DNA of 64,000 nt, taken from assembly GCA_964250615.1 (NCBI GenBank), contig CAXUGM010000013.1, one strand, 5' to 3'. Made by a program: the position numbers and the translations under genes. Positions 1 to 8,712 of the stretch are shown piece by piece. Each line of letters begins with the position of its first letter. Position 1 is the stretch's first letter. A model generated the notes under the pieces. That model worked only from the letters and a program-made list of their open reading frames with translations, was not told where the DNA came from and made no database searches. Source of the DNA: Blautia sp900556555 (lineage in GTDB: Bacteria > Bacillota > Clostridia > Lachnospirales > Lachnospiraceae).

Positions 1-80
1 CCGGCTCTGTTTTCGAGGTAAATAAAATACGTCAAAGCCAGTAAAATCAATAGATTTAGGCTTGACAGAATAGGAAGCAT

Positions 81-299
81 GTGCTTTTCGATGAATTGAA
101 AGATTTTACAGATGATGAAAAGGCAGATATGGCTGATGATTTTGCAGAAGAGTATGAAGGTAAAGTAGAAGACTTTATTGAATTTATTTCCCAGGAAGAT
201 TTAATTGCTCCGGGTACTTTTAAACAAACCTGGCGATTTATTGAAAAGGAAAAACATTCATTAGAAAGATTCACAAATATGCATTTGATTTTTAAGTGA
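81..299 (+). CDS. Unrecognised acidic ORF, probable gene remnant
   Basis: A 72-codon reading frame that could begin at GTG 81. The frame is already open from just after a stop at 63-65, and no convincing ribosome binding site precedes the GTG. The product is acidic and looks helical (FDELKDFTDDEK near the start, ending FTNMHLIFK). I do not recognise the family. The abrupt start and the neighbouring element debris suggest the 3' part of a larger gene. It could also be a genuine small protein. Confidence 0.3.
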   Translation: MLFDELKDFTDDEKADMADDFAEEYEGKVEDFIEFISQEDLIAPGTFKQTWRFIEKEKHSLERFTNMHLIFK

Positions 300-380
300 T
301 AAATTACTAATCTAGCACAACGAGTTAAATTAAAACAGAATATGGAACTAAAACACGAGCAGTTAGTCTATGAAAAATAG

Positions 381-536
381 GTTAGCTGCTTTTTTTGCAA
401 AAAAGAGCTTTATAGCATTGGACTGAAAACGTTTCAGGAGCTGGGGAAAGAAGCCAAAGCAGTGTATAAGATTGATAAGGTTGGCATCATATGTGTAGCA
501 CTTATCGTTGGTCTGCCACTTGGCTATATTGGATAA
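381..536 (+). pseudogene. Fragment of a DUF6462-like integrative-element protein
   Basis: Read in the frame through 381-536, this stretch encodes ELYSIGLKTFQELGKEAK followed by AVYKIDKVGI. That is the core of the short DNA-binding-like proteins (DUF6462 type) found beside excisionase and integrase genes of Tn916-like elements in Clostridia. The usual start is missing: a stop at 378-380 interrupts the frame upstream, and the usual C-terminal continuation is lost after about position 486. The rest of the 300-624 gap shows no intact gene. Family assignment rests on remembered motif similarity. Confidence 0.5.
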
Positions 537-624
537 GTGCATAGAAATAAGTGGAATATCAATACAATTGTATTGAATTAGCAATGAAATGACATTATAA
601 TGAAGAAAAAAGTGGGTATCTAAA

Positions 625-918
625 ATGGCAAGTACAATTCAGATCAGGGTAGACGATGACTTAAAAAATAAATCAGATCAGCTTTTTAGAGAGCTTGGAA
701 CTGACACGACATCAGCAATAAGGATGTTTTTAACGCAGGCAGTTGCATATAATGGATTTCCATTTGAAATAAAACGAACTGTGCATAATCCTTATACATC
801 TATGACAGAAGAAGAGATGCTTCAAAGACTGGAACAATCCAGAGAATCTTCAAAAAAGGGAAATTACCGAAATGCAGATGATGTAATTTCGGATATGAGA
901 GGAAAATATGGATTATAA
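625..918 (+). CDS. RelB/DinJ-family antitoxin
   Basis: A 97-residue protein with the ribbon-helix-helix N-terminus typical of RelB/DinJ antitoxins: IQIRVDDDLKNKSDQLFRE, then TSAIRMFLTQAVAYNGFPF. The N-terminal half should dimerise and bind its own operator. The C-terminal half (about residues 50-97, rich in charged residues) should wrap the toxin. The stop overlaps the start of the toxin gene by 11 bp, so the two are translationally coupled. The pair follows integrative-element debris, the usual setting for such modules. Expected regulation is autorepression by the antitoxin-toxin complex. Confidence 0.9.
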   Translation: MASTIQIRVDDDLKNKSDQLFRELGTDTTSAIRMFLTQAVAYNGFPFEIKRTVHNPYTSMTEEEMLQRLEQSRESSKKGNYRNADDVISDMRGKYGL

Positions 919-1222
919 AGGTGTTGTAACAGCTGAAGCAGAAGAAGACTTGAACCAGTTTGTACAGTATTTGCTTTTCGCCGAGAAAAATAAGCAAGCA
1001 GCGAAAAATGTGCTTGATGATTTTGAGGATACTATTAAAAAGTTAAAGAATGTAGCGAGTAGTTTGAAAGTATGCGACAATCCACGCTTACAGAGCCTTG
1101 GATATCGTCGAATAAATTTTCAACAGCACAGGTATTTTATGTTGTACAGAATAGAAAATGATGTTGTATATGTGGATGATATTTTCCATGATTTACAAGA
1201 TTATGAAAACAGAATGATATAG
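908..1222 (+). CDS. RelE/ParE-superfamily toxin
   Basis: A 104-residue protein of the RelE/ParE fold, encoded directly behind and overlapping the RelB-like antitoxin. Features seen are the N-terminal helix-rich segment (AEEDLNQFVQYLLF), the central NPRLQSLGYRRINF and the terminal strand YFMLYRIENDVVYVDDIFHD. The last is the typical pattern of this superfamily. Such toxins either cleave mRNA on the ribosome (RelE) or poison gyrase (ParE). The sequence alone does not say which. The length is normal and the frame intact, so the module looks functional. Confidence 0.85.
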   Translation: MDYKGVVTAEAEEDLNQFVQYLLFAEKNKQAAKNVLDDFEDTIKKLKNVASSLKVCDNPRLQSLGYRRINFQQHRYFMLYRIENDVVYVDDIFHDLQDYENRMI

Positions 1223-1250
1223 CCTCTGGCAGGATTGCAGAGGTGCACAG

Positions 1251-1272
1251 CAAGAATGCCGAGGCATTCTTG
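1251..1272. repeat. Perfect 10+2+10 palindrome before the two-component operon
   Basis: CAAGAATGCC is followed by GA and then its exact reverse complement GGCATTCTTG. A second small hairpin (CCTCTG 1223-1228 with CAGAGG 1238-1243) lies just upstream, behind the toxin stop codon. There is no T-run, so a standard terminator is unlikely. It may be a regulator site or a dispersed palindromic repeat. Confidence 0.6.
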
Positions 1273-1300
1273 AAAGTTAATAAAGAGAGGTGCATATGCT

Positions 1301-1990
1301 ATGCCAGGTATACTCGTGGTTGAAGATGATGAAAATTTAAATCGTGGAATTACATTCTCACTGAAAAAATCCGGATATGAGGTTTTTTCAGCAGAATCAG
1401 TGAAAAAAGCGAAAAGAATTGCAAGTGATCATAATGTGGATGTTACCATTTGTGATGTGAATCTTCCGGATGGGAATGGACTGGAATTTGTAAGGTGGAT
1501 GAGATGCAGTCAAAATACATACATTATCTGCCTTACGGCACTAGATCAGGAGATGGATCAGGTTATGGGATATGAAGCAGGGGCAGATGATTATATTACA
1601 AAGCCGTTTAGTCTTTCGGTACTTCTTTTGAAAATAGAAGCACATTTCCGCCGCAGACAGGAGAAAAAGGAAGCCGGAAAGATGATTTCGGGAGATATCG
1701 TATTTATCGCAGGAGAAATGAAAGTCCTGATAAAGAGTCGTGAAATCAGTCTGACAAAAACGGAGTTGAAAATGCTGACTTTATTTCTTCAGAATCCGAA
1801 ACAGATTCTTTCAAAAACACAAATATTGGAAAATGTGTTTGATCTGGAAGGGGATTTTGTGGATGAAAATACAATCGCTGTCAATATCAGAAGACTCCGT
1901 GAGAAAATCGAAGACAATCCGGCTGCACCAGTCTATATAAAGAATATCAGAGGACTTGGATATATATGGAATCAGGAGGTAAGGCAGTGA
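1301..1990 (+). CDS. OmpR-family response regulator
   Basis: A 229-residue DNA-binding response regulator. The receiver domain (about 1-120) has the acidic pair in VVEDDEN, the phospho-acceptor Asp52 in TICDVNLPDG and the lysine of ITKPF. The winged-helix domain (about 130-225) ends in the typical NTIAVNIRRLREKI and IRGLGYIW. It is co-transcribed with the following kinase (its TGA overlaps the kinase GTG) and with the ABC transporter downstream. That layout matches systems sensing peptide antibiotics or envelope stress and inducing their own efflux or resistance transporter. The cognate ligand is unknown. Confidence 0.95.
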   Translation: MPGILVVEDDENLNRGITFSLKKSGYEVFSAESVKKAKRIASDHNVDVTICDVNLPDGNGLEFVRWMRCSQNTYIICLTALDQEMDQVMGYEAGADDYITKPFSLSVLLLKIEAHFRRRQEKKEAGKMISGDIVFIAGEMKVLIKSREISLTKTELKMLTLFLQNPKQILSKTQILENVFDLEGDFVDENTIAVNIRRLREKIEDNPAAPVYIKNIRGLGYIWNQEVRQ

Positions 1991-3231
1991 CAAAGAGATA
2001 TCACAGGAAACTCACATCAGCCTTGTCGTTGGTATTGCCGGTCATATTAGTGTTTGCAATATTAAATTGCTTTACCACGTATGTGTTTTATGAAGATTAC
2101 AAATATAAAATGAATCTTATGACAGAGATTGCTGCAAAGGAAGAATTTTCCGGGCTGGATGCTGTTTCGGAATTGCTTAAGGATAAGGATATTGAAACCA
2201 ACGAACAGGGAAAGCAATTATTGGAGCAATATGGATACTGGGGGAATAAAGGGAATGCATTTTATTCGCAATTCCGGCATCAGGTTATGGTGACCGGTGC
2301 TGTAAGCACTGTGATATGCGTGCTTCTTTTGACTTTTTTACTTTATTGGAAGAAAAAAGAAGATGCGTGTCATCAGAAAATTTTAGACCAGTTGGAAGAA
2401 ATTCTGATCAGATTCCGTGAAAATAAATTTGATGATTTACTGAAAACGGAAAATCATGAAGAACTGGAAAAATTGAATGACCAGCTTGAAGCAATCGGAC
2501 ATCATATTCAGTTGATAAAGGAAGAAGCAAGGGCAGAAAAGGAGAACACGAAAGAAATGGTTTCTGATATTTCTCACCAGTTAAAGACACCGGTTGCAGC
2601 TTTGGATACATGTTTTAGTGTGCTGATGCAGAATGACTTAAGTGCCACAGAACAGGAGGAGTTTCGTATCCGTTGTCGGAGTGCTCTGGATGGATTGGAG
2701 ACATTATTGCAGTCGCTTCTTGAAATATCCAAGATGGAAACTGGACTGATTCAGATTAATAAGAAAAAACTTCCGCTTATGGATACTGTCATATCTGCTG
2801 TGAATCGTACATATCCAAAAGCGGATGAGAAAGAAATTGAATTCGTTTTTGACTATGAAAAAGAGCTGGAAACATGCATGATTATGCAGGATAAAAGGTG
2901 GCTTGGCGAAGCTGTGATCAACGTTCTGGATAAAGCAATCAAGTACAGCCCGGATGGTTCAAAAATATTTATCCGCTTACAAAAAAGAAACGATCTTGTA
3001 AGAATGGAAATTGAGGATCAGGGAATTGGTATTCCGCAGAATGAGTATCACAAAATTTTTCAACGATTTTACAGAGGAAGTTCCAGGGAGGTCATGGAAA
3101 AGAGTGGTACAGGAATCGGACTTTTTCTATCGAGAGAAATTATCGAAAAACACGGAGGTACAATCATGGTAACCTCCGGCAAAAAGAAAAAAGGAAGCAC
3201 GTTTGTGATTCAATTACCATATGTTGGTTAA
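1987..3231 (+). CDS. Sensor histidine kinase
   Basis: Membrane histidine kinase of about 414 residues. I place the start at GTG 1987, which follows AGGAGGT (1974-1980) and overlaps the regulator stop; a longer frame from 1966 has no such site. An N-terminal membrane segment (about 10-32), a short extracytoplasmic loop and a second membrane segment (about 98-120) precede the dimerisation domain with SDISHQLKTP (phospho-acceptor His197). The C-terminal ATPase has N (NVLDKAIKYS), G1 (DQGIGIP) and G2 (GTGIGLFLS) boxes. The small sensor loop resembles kinases that work with an ABC transporter partner. A hairpin terminator follows. Confidence 0.95.
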   Translation: MTKRYHRKLTSALSLVLPVILVFAILNCFTTYVFYEDYKYKMNLMTEIAAKEEFSGLDAVSELLKDKDIETNEQGKQLLEQYGYWGNKGNAFYSQFRHQVMVTGAVSTVICVLLLTFLLYWKKKEDACHQKILDQLEEILIRFRENKFDDLLKTENHEELEKLNDQLEAIGHHIQLIKEEARAEKENTKEMVSDISHQLKTPVAALDTCFSVLMQNDLSATEQEEFRIRCRSALDGLETLLQSLLEISKMETGLIQINKKKLPLMDTVISAVNRTYPKADEKEIEFVFDYEKELETCMIMQDKRWLGEAVINVLDKAIKYSPDGSKIFIRLQKRNDLVRMEIEDQGIGIPQNEYHKIFQRFYRGSSREVMEKSGTGIGLFLSREIIEKHGGTIMVTSGKKKKGSTFVIQLPYVG

Positions 3232-3241
3232 ATTTTAAGTG

Positions 3242-3279
3242 GCAGAAATCTTACAATTCTGTAAGACTTCTGCTCGTTT
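3242..3279 (+). terminator. Intrinsic terminator after the two-component genes
   Basis: GCAGAAATCTTACA pairs with TGTAAGACTTCTGC with one mismatch, a 4-nt loop and a T-rich tail (TCGTTTTTT). It separates the regulator genes from the ABC genes, which therefore probably have their own inducible promoter. Confidence 0.8.
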
Positions 3280-3366
3280 TTTGAAAGTGAAATGAAAGAT
3301 TATCCTGATACAATTTGGATGTAGGTTGAAAAGGTACACTTTACAGAATTAAAAAGGAGGCAACAC

Positions 3367-4041
3367 ATGAGTGTGATATTAGAAACCAAGCAGCTTTGTA
3401 AGTTTTATGGTGCAGGTGAGAATCAGGTCAAAGCGGTCAATCAGGTGGACATTCAGATTGAGCAGGGAGAATTTGTCGCAATTGTCGGAAAGTCAGGTTC
3501 CGGTAAAAGTACATTACTTCATATGCTTGGAGGGCTAGACACCCCGACAAAAGGCAGTGTTACTTTAGCAGGGAAAGATTTATACAGGATGAAGGAAGAT
3601 GCCCTTGCTGTTTTCCGCAGAAGAAAAATCGGATTTGTTTTTCAGGCATTTAATCTGGTTTCATCTGTTAATGTCTGGGAAAATATTGTACTGCCACTGG
3701 GGCTGGATGGAAGAAAAGTGGATGAAGCGTATGTAAATGATATTATTGCAACTCTGGGGATTGAAAACCGGATTTATAATCTGCCAAATCAGTTATCCGG
3801 AGGACAGCAGCAGAGAGTAGCAATTGCAAGAGCACTGGTGAATCGTCCGGAAATTATATTTGCAGATGAGCCGACGGGAAATCTTGATTCTAAGACCAGT
3901 GATGAGGTAATCGCTCTGCTTAAGATGACAGCAAAAAAATATGGACAGACAATTGTAATGATTACCCATGATGACGAAATTGCACAGGTCGCTGACCGTA
4001 TTCTGGTGATTGAGGACGGACAGGTGGTGGATTTCAGATGA
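3367..4041 (+). CDS. ABC transporter ATP-binding protein (MacB/BceA type)
   Basis: A 224-residue ATPase with Walker A GKSGSGKST (about 42-50), a Q-loop, signature LSGGQQQRVAIARAL and Walker B IIFADEPTGNLDS. It belongs to the MacB/LolD/BceA subfamily, which powers FtsX-type permeases that act by mechanotransmission rather than classic transport. AAGGAGG sits 8 nt before the ATG. The last codons overlap the permease start (ATGA), so the two subunits are translationally coupled. Placed behind a sensor kinase and regulator, it probably belongs to a peptide-antibiotic resistance or export module. Confidence 0.95.
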   Translation: MSVILETKQLCKFYGAGENQVKAVNQVDIQIEQGEFVAIVGKSGSGKSTLLHMLGGLDTPTKGSVTLAGKDLYRMKEDALAVFRRRKIGFVFQAFNLVSSVNVWENIVLPLGLDGRKVDEAYVNDIIATLGIENRIYNLPNQLSGGQQQRVAIARALVNRPEIIFADEPTGNLDSKTSDEVIALLKMTAKKYGQTIVMITHDDEIAQVADRILVIEDGQVVDFR

Positions 4042-6467
4042 AAACAATAAGCAGGATTGCATATAGCAATGACAAAAGGAACAGGACAAGAAGTATACTG
4101 ATTATGATGTCCATATGTCTGACTACGATGCTGCTTGTGATTATCAGTACTGTGGGAAATGGAATGATACGTTTGCAGAAAAGTCAGGCGGCAGGCTCAT
4201 ACGGAAGCAACTACGGCCTGTTTATCGCCGCAGATGGTACGCAATTAAAAGAAGTGGAACGCAGAGCTGAGATATCTGATATCGGCATCATGTGTACGGA
4301 GGGCATCCTGAAAGGAAATGAAAATGGCGGCTTTGTCAGTGCGGATGAAACGGTCAGGAAAATGCTTCCCTATAATCAGGAATATGTGTTGAAGGAAGGT
4401 ACCTATCCGGAAAAGGCGCAGGAAATTGCCGCAGGACGCACTTTCTTTGATGCAGTGGGATACCATGATGTAAAGGTCGGAGACACCGTAACATTGGAGT
4501 ACCGTTCCGGCATGCAGTCGGAATATGCACCGGTGGAATTTACTGTCAGCGGGATTTTATATGACCGGGATGAATATACCATCGAGGCTTCCTATGTTGT
4601 ATTCGGTTCGCAGGATTTTTATAATGAGCGTGTTGCGGAGGGTGACAGGCAATATAATATCTATTTTACCTTGAGCGATTCTGCAAATGTATCTATGAAT
4701 AATGTTGCGCCTGTTATAAAAGAAATCGCGGATTCCTGCGGCATTGACCAGAAAAACGTGATCATCAATGACCTCTACCTGCAGTGGGTATTGCAGCCGA
4801 GCTATGAAATGATTGTGGTTTGTGGAACCCTGATCCTCGGAATCGTGCTGTTTTCCGTTGTGGTCATTTATAATATCTTCCAGGTCGGGATCGCCCAGAA
4901 GGTTCAGGAGTACGGAAAAATCAAGGCGCTGGGTGCAACCAGAAAGCAGATGAAGCAGTTGATCTTTCGTGAGGGCATTCTTCTGGCGGTTCCTTCGATA
5001 CCGCTGGGGCTGGTGTTTGGTTTCCTGATTGCAAAAGTCAGCTTCAACTGGCTGGTGGAGCAGGGAAATCTGGTATCGTCCGGAATCAAGAACCATCAGG
5101 TGCCTCTGTTTTCACTGACAATTATGCTCATCTGCATTTTTGTATCGTTTCTTACGGTCGTTTTGGCTCTGCGCAAACCCATGAAAATTGTTTCCAGGAT
5201 TTCACCCATCGAAGCGACACGGTATCTTGACGGCTCCAAAACGCAAAAACAGGGCAGACGAAAAGGCAGAAAAGATGTCACCGTTTTCTCCATAGCAATG
5301 GCAAATGTGACAGGCAATCCGAAAAGAACCATTGCTACGATTCTTACCATGGGGCTTTCCTGTGTATTGTTTGTAATTATCTCTAATTATGTTGGGAATA
5401 TTGACACGGAGCACGAGGCGCGGATTGCAATCAACCATGGACAATTTGAGTTGAAGCTGGATTATTCTCAGAATTATGATGAAGCCTATTCAGAGAATAA
5501 TCTGGACACAATCCTACAGAACAACCCACTGAATGATTCTTTGATTAAAGAAATCAAATCCATCCCCGGTGTAAAGGATGTACTGACGAGAGAAATCGTC
5601 TCTGCAGATTTGAACGGAACAAAATTTCCGGTTGCAATCGTAAATCAAGAGGATTTTGAAATGATGCGTGGGGATGGCGATATCGGTTCCATGGACTATG
5701 CACAGGCTGTCAAAGACGGGGATGTTTTCTTTGGCTGGTCCATGTGGATGGAAGCTGACGGGTATTCTGCGGGTGCACCGATTACATTCAACTTTGATAA
5801 CGGAAGCGGAACCTATACCTATCATGGAAAAATCGCAGGCTCCTTTGTAAGCGCGGACACTTATCTGGTCATTCCGGAAGAAGTATACCGCTCTGTAAAT
5901 CCGAAAGGGACATCTTATGGATACCTGTGGGTGGATTGTGCTAAAAAAGATGTGGCATCTGTAGAGCAAAGCCTGAATGACCTGCTCTCCGATACTTCTC
6001 ATATCAAGCTGAACACCTATCACGCAGAATTGCAAACCGCAGAATACGCAAGCCGTATGATGAAGCTTGGCTGCTATCTGTTCATGGCAATTGTCGGTCT
6101 CATTGGGTTTATGAATCTGGCAAACACCATGATCATCAATATCACCACGAAGAAGCAGGAATACGGTATGCTGCAAGCGGTAGGCATGACCAATAAGCAG
6201 TTGAATCTGAGCTTACAAATACAGGGCTTGATTTTTACGGTTGGCACCATCTGCGTCGCACTTGCTGCCGGTCTGCCCCTGGGCTATGCTCTGTTTTCCT
6301 ATGCGAAGCATAATGGGATTTTTGGAATGAACGTTTATCACGTTCCTCTTATCCCGATTCTTGTTATGATTCTTCTGGTTGGTATTCTACAAATTGTGCT
6401 TTCCTGTGTTTTAAGCAGTAATCTGAAAAAGGAAACGCTGGTAGAAAGAATAAGGTATCAGGGATAG
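4038..6467 (+). CDS. FtsX-like ABC permease, large two-domain form
   Basis: An 809-residue permease. An N-terminal membrane helix (about 18-40) is followed by an extracytoplasmic domain (about 45-260), a three-helix FtsX block (about 265-390), a further helix near 430-450, a second extracytoplasmic domain (about 455-680) and a second FtsX block (about 690-800). The motif EYGKIKALGATRKQMK and its counterpart EYGMLQAVGMTNKQLN mark the coupling helices of each half. The protein ends in the typical KKETLVERIRYQG. Size and duplicated layout match MacB/VexP-like and BceB-like permeases of Firmicutes. The substrate is unknown; with its ATPase and two-component partner I infer antimicrobial-peptide defence or peptide export. 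Confidence 0.93.
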   Translation: MKTISRIAYSNDKRNRTRSILIMMSICLTTMLLVIISTVGNGMIRLQKSQAAGSYGSNYGLFIAADGTQLKEVERRAEISDIGIMCTEGILKGNENGGFVSADETVRKMLPYNQEYVLKEGTYPEKAQEIAAGRTFFDAVGYHDVKVGDTVTLEYRSGMQSEYAPVEFTVSGILYDRDEYTIEASYVVFGSQDFYNERVAEGDRQYNIYFTLSDSANVSMNNVAPVIKEIADSCGIDQKNVIINDLYLQWVLQPSYEMIVVCGTLILGIVLFSVVVIYNIFQVGIAQKVQEYGKIKALGATRKQMKQLIFREGILLAVPSIPLGLVFGFLIAKVSFNWLVEQGNLVSSGIKNHQVPLFSLTIMLICIFVSFLTVVLALRKPMKIVSRISPIEATRYLDGSKTQKQGRRKGRKDVTVFSIAMANVTGNPKRTIATILTMGLSCVLFVIISNYVGNIDTEHEARIAINHGQFELKLDYSQNYDEAYSENNLDTILQNNPLNDSLIKEIKSIPGVKDVLTREIVSADLNGTKFPVAIVNQEDFEMMRGDGDIGSMDYAQAVKDGDVFFGWSMWMEADGYSAGAPITFNFDNGSGTYTYHGKIAGSFVSADTYLVIPEEVYRSVNPKGTSYGYLWVDCAKKDVASVEQSLNDLLSDTSHIKLNTYHAELQTAEYASRMMKLGCYLFMAIVGLIGFMNLANTMIINITTKKQEYGMLQAVGMTNKQLNLSLQIQGLIFTVGTICVALAAGLPLGYALFSYAKHNGIFGMNVYHVPLIPILVMILLVGILQIVLSCVLSSNLKKETLVERIRYQG

Positions 6468-6477
6468 CAAGTATTGC

Positions 6478-6645
6478 TGGGATATCCTCAGTATCATAGT
6501 GGCGATAACGAGTACAGCTATTGCAATTTACTTTGGGGAATGGATAAAATCAGTTATTCCTATAGATCTCATTATGTTGTTGCTACTGGTACATATGGTT
6601 TATATCGGAATTAGATGTTATGTGAAAGAACGGGGACATTATTAG
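6478..6645 (+). other. Short membrane-protein-like reading frame or remnant
   Basis: Between the permease stop and the terminator, one frame (6478-6645) encodes about 55 residues with two hydrophobic stretches (ILSIIVAITSTAIAIYF and LIMLLLLVHMVYIGI) ending in RCYVKERGHY. No good start codon or ribosome binding site is visible, so it is either the tail of a lost membrane-protein gene or a tiny ORF read through from the permease. Confidence 0.35.
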
Positions 6646-6660
6646 GGAATAAATAGGATA

Positions 6661-6702
6661 TTGAGAAAACGATGATGTAAACTGTCGTTTTCTCAATTTT
6701 TT
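6661..6702 (+). terminator. Intrinsic terminator of the ABC operon
   Basis: A perfect 12-bp stem (TTGAGAAAACGA with TCGTTTTCTCAA), 12-nt loop and six T residues. Being followed by the convergent AraC-like fragment, it may serve both strands. Confidence 0.85.
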
Positions 6703-6708
6703 ATATGT

Positions 6709-7281
6709 TTAAAATACAGCTTGATGAACTTGCCTGTATTCTCTTGGGCTACAAAGATAAAATTCTTTGAATTTTTTTGTATAGTATGCGGGCGAATCAA
6801 AACCACATTCCTCTGCCACAATAGAAATGTTTTTATCCGGGTATTCCGTTAGTACAGATGCACTTCGGATCAATCTGTATTTTAACAGATATTGGATAGG
6901 AGATTCTCCTGTGATTTTTTTGAAACAACGAAGGGTTTCTCTTTCACTGATATTTACAATTTCAGCAATATTAGAAAGAGTAATATTTTCCGGATAATGT
7001 TGTTCTATAAAAGATAAGATTGCAGCTACACGAACAGAATTTATATTTTGATGAATACAAGACTCGGTTTGTTGAGGTTCCAATTCGGAGTATGTAGCCA
7101 GCATAATATGACCAAGCTGTTCACGGACAGTAAATTCATATGCAAAGGCAAAATTGACATTACCGGTGATTAAAAGTGGAGAAAAAACAAGAGATTGAAG
7201 TTTACAATAAGGATCTCCAGATGCACAATGTAACGCATTCGCATTTATAACAGCGATTTGGTTTTCTTCTCCAAGTTCCAT
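6709..7281 (-). pseudogene. AraC-family regulator, 5'-truncated and frameshifted
   Basis: The 190-codon frame holds the end of a sensory domain (NQIAVINANALHC) and a full AraC helix-turn-helix pair (residues about 85-185: ITLSNIAEIVNISERETLRC, then ISIVAEECGFDSPAYYTKKF). Family members are usually about 280-300 residues with an N-terminal cupin. The missing upstream part survives briefly in another frame (FFYCMNGT, around 7282-7310). The gene therefore lost its 5' end and a short internal piece out of frame. The remaining piece could still make a DNA-binding domain if translated from ATG 7281, but I treat it as decayed. Confidence 0.6.
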
Positions 7282-7374
7282 TCATGCAGTAAAAGAAATC
7301 GGATATTTCCTGCCCTGCTAAAATCAAAACTACAGGCTGCATGACCACAGAACCGGAAAAGATTCCGCAACCGG

Positions 7375-7632
7375 ATGAATCATATCCCGTTGCAAAAATT
7401 GCCAATCACAGTTGGAAAAATGGCAGGAGCAGTGGATCTTGTGTTGAATGATCAGAGTGTAAGCCGCCTTCATGCAAGAATATCAAGGGATGGAAACCGG
7501 TTCTTTATTACGGATCTCAACTCGACGAACGGAACCTTCCGGAACGGGATGCGGTTAGAACCAAATGCGTCGGAAATCATCGAACCCGGAGATGAAATCG
7601 GTATCGGAAAGCTGAAATTTATTTACAGGTAG
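7375..7632 (+). pseudogene. C-terminal fragment of an FHA-domain protein
   Basis: An 85-codon frame giving a forkhead-associated domain: ITVGKMAGAVDLVL, SVSRLHARIS, FITDLNSTNGTFRNGMRL and a final IGIGKLKFIYR. FHA domains bind phosphothreonine peptides. In Lachnospiraceae, longer proteins with this exact C-terminal layout occur in pilus or secretion loci. Here nothing upstream encodes the large N-terminal part. A few residues of the preceding region (EPEKIPQPDESYP) appear in a different frame, so a frameshift adds to the truncation. No start site of its own is evident. Confidence 0.6.
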
Positions 7633-7677
7633 AAGCGAACGCTTAAGGAAATGCTGAATAAAGCAGCTACCGAAACA

Positions 7678-8520
7678 CTATTTCCGGATATTTCGATTAA
7701 TCTTCTCAAACTCCCTTCCTCCCAGGGTATTGTGGGTGAGAAGTCTTTTGTTGCTTCCCGCTGATGCATTTTTCCGGTATTGTCCAGGGGTACAGCCGTT
7801 ATGCTGACGGAACTGTCTGCAGAAATGTTCTACATTATTATAACCACATTGCTCGGAAATGTCGCGGATGGAGTATTCGCTGTACTCTAATAAATCCTGT
7901 GCACGGCGCAGACGTCCTTCGATGACATTGTCCATGCAGGAGGAGCCAAATTGGCGGTGATAGAGAGTCTGAAGATGACTGGGACTTAAGTGAAGCTTCG
8001 CAGCCATCATGTTTATATTCCATGGAAGCTGAGGATTATTGTAGATCATCTTATGCAATGCAACCAGCTCATGATCGTGAATACCCGGGGACTCCTTCTG
8101 GATTCCTTCTCTTAATTTGGAGAACAGAACCCGCAGCAGGTGAGTAATGTTTGCTTCGCTTTCAGAGGAGAAAAAGGCGGACTCCCAGGTTAGTAATTTA
8201 AAAAGCTGATGACAGTATTCCGGATCTGTTACGGGAAATGGGGTGTTTGTTAACGGAAACAGCTTCACGAAGGAGTGATCGGAACGAAAACGAATCCAGT
8301 CATTCCGGTATTCTTCACCGGCAGCACGGTAATAAATCCTGCTTCCTGGTGTATACAGAATAGCAGAATTGGCGGCTGCCCGCATTAGTCTTCCGTCTAT
8401 GAGCAGCTCCGAGGGAGAGTCGAAAAGAAGCAGAAGATAGCCTGTAAAGCCATTTGGAATATCATATATAAAATCTGAGGGGTGAACGGCACTGTAGCCG
8501 ACAAATTCAATTTCAGTCAT
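7678..8520 (-). CDS. AraC-family regulator of the xylan locus
   Basis: A complete 280-residue AraC/XylS regulator. The N-terminal beta-rich sensory domain (about 1-150) should bind a sugar. The C-terminal domain (about 175-270) has two helix-turn-helix motifs: NINMMAAKLHLSPSHLQTLY and IRDISEQCGYNNVEHFCRQF followed by CTPGQYRK. It is divergent from the GH39-GH43-esterase-GH51 genes, with a 192-bp shared intergenic region, so I infer it is their activator responding to xylo- or arabino-oligosaccharides. The ligand is not visible from sequence. Confidence 0.92.
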   Translation of the reverse strand: MTEIEFVGYSAVHPSDFIYDIPNGFTGYLLLLFDSPSELLIDGRLMRAAANSAILYTPGSRIYYRAAGEEYRNDWIRFRSDHSFVKLFPLTNTPFPVTDPEYCHQLFKLLTWESAFFSSESEANITHLLRVLFSKLREGIQKESPGIHDHELVALHKMIYNNPQLPWNINMMAAKLHLSPSHLQTLYHRQFGSSCMDNVIEGRLRRAQDLLEYSEYSIRDISEQCGYNNVEHFCRQFRQHNGCTPGQYRKNASAGSNKRLLTHNTLGGREFEKINRNIRK

Positions 8521-8567
8521 CTGGAATCTCCGCTCTGATACATCAGAGGATATATCAATTTTCTTAT

Positions 8568-8596
8568 AGTATAAATCATTGGAAACTTTAAATCAA
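8568..8596 (-). promoter_or_regulatory. Promoter of the AraC regulator gene
   Basis: On the minus strand TTGATT (8596-8591), a 17-bp spacer and TATACT (8573-8568) lie about 48 nt before the AraC start. The remainder of the 8521-8712 region must hold the divergent promoter of the xylosidase gene, which I could not place convincingly. Confidence 0.6.
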
Positions 8597-8712
8597 TGTG
8601 ATAGTATCAGATTAATATGGCAATCGTCATCAGAGAGCTGCGGATCGTGCAGCGGTCAGACATCTGATGCGTGACTGCATAGGAACATGATTTAGAAGAA
8701 GGAGATACATGC

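Noticed and set aside
3281..3314. TTGAAA and TACAAT as promoter of the ABC genes
   Set aside because: Spacing of 22 bp is too long. A regulator-dependent promoter is possible but cannot be defined from sequence.
5514..6176. 220-codon antisense frame inside the FtsX permease gene
   Set aside because: Overlaps a well-supported permease, has no ribosome binding site and no recognisable domain.
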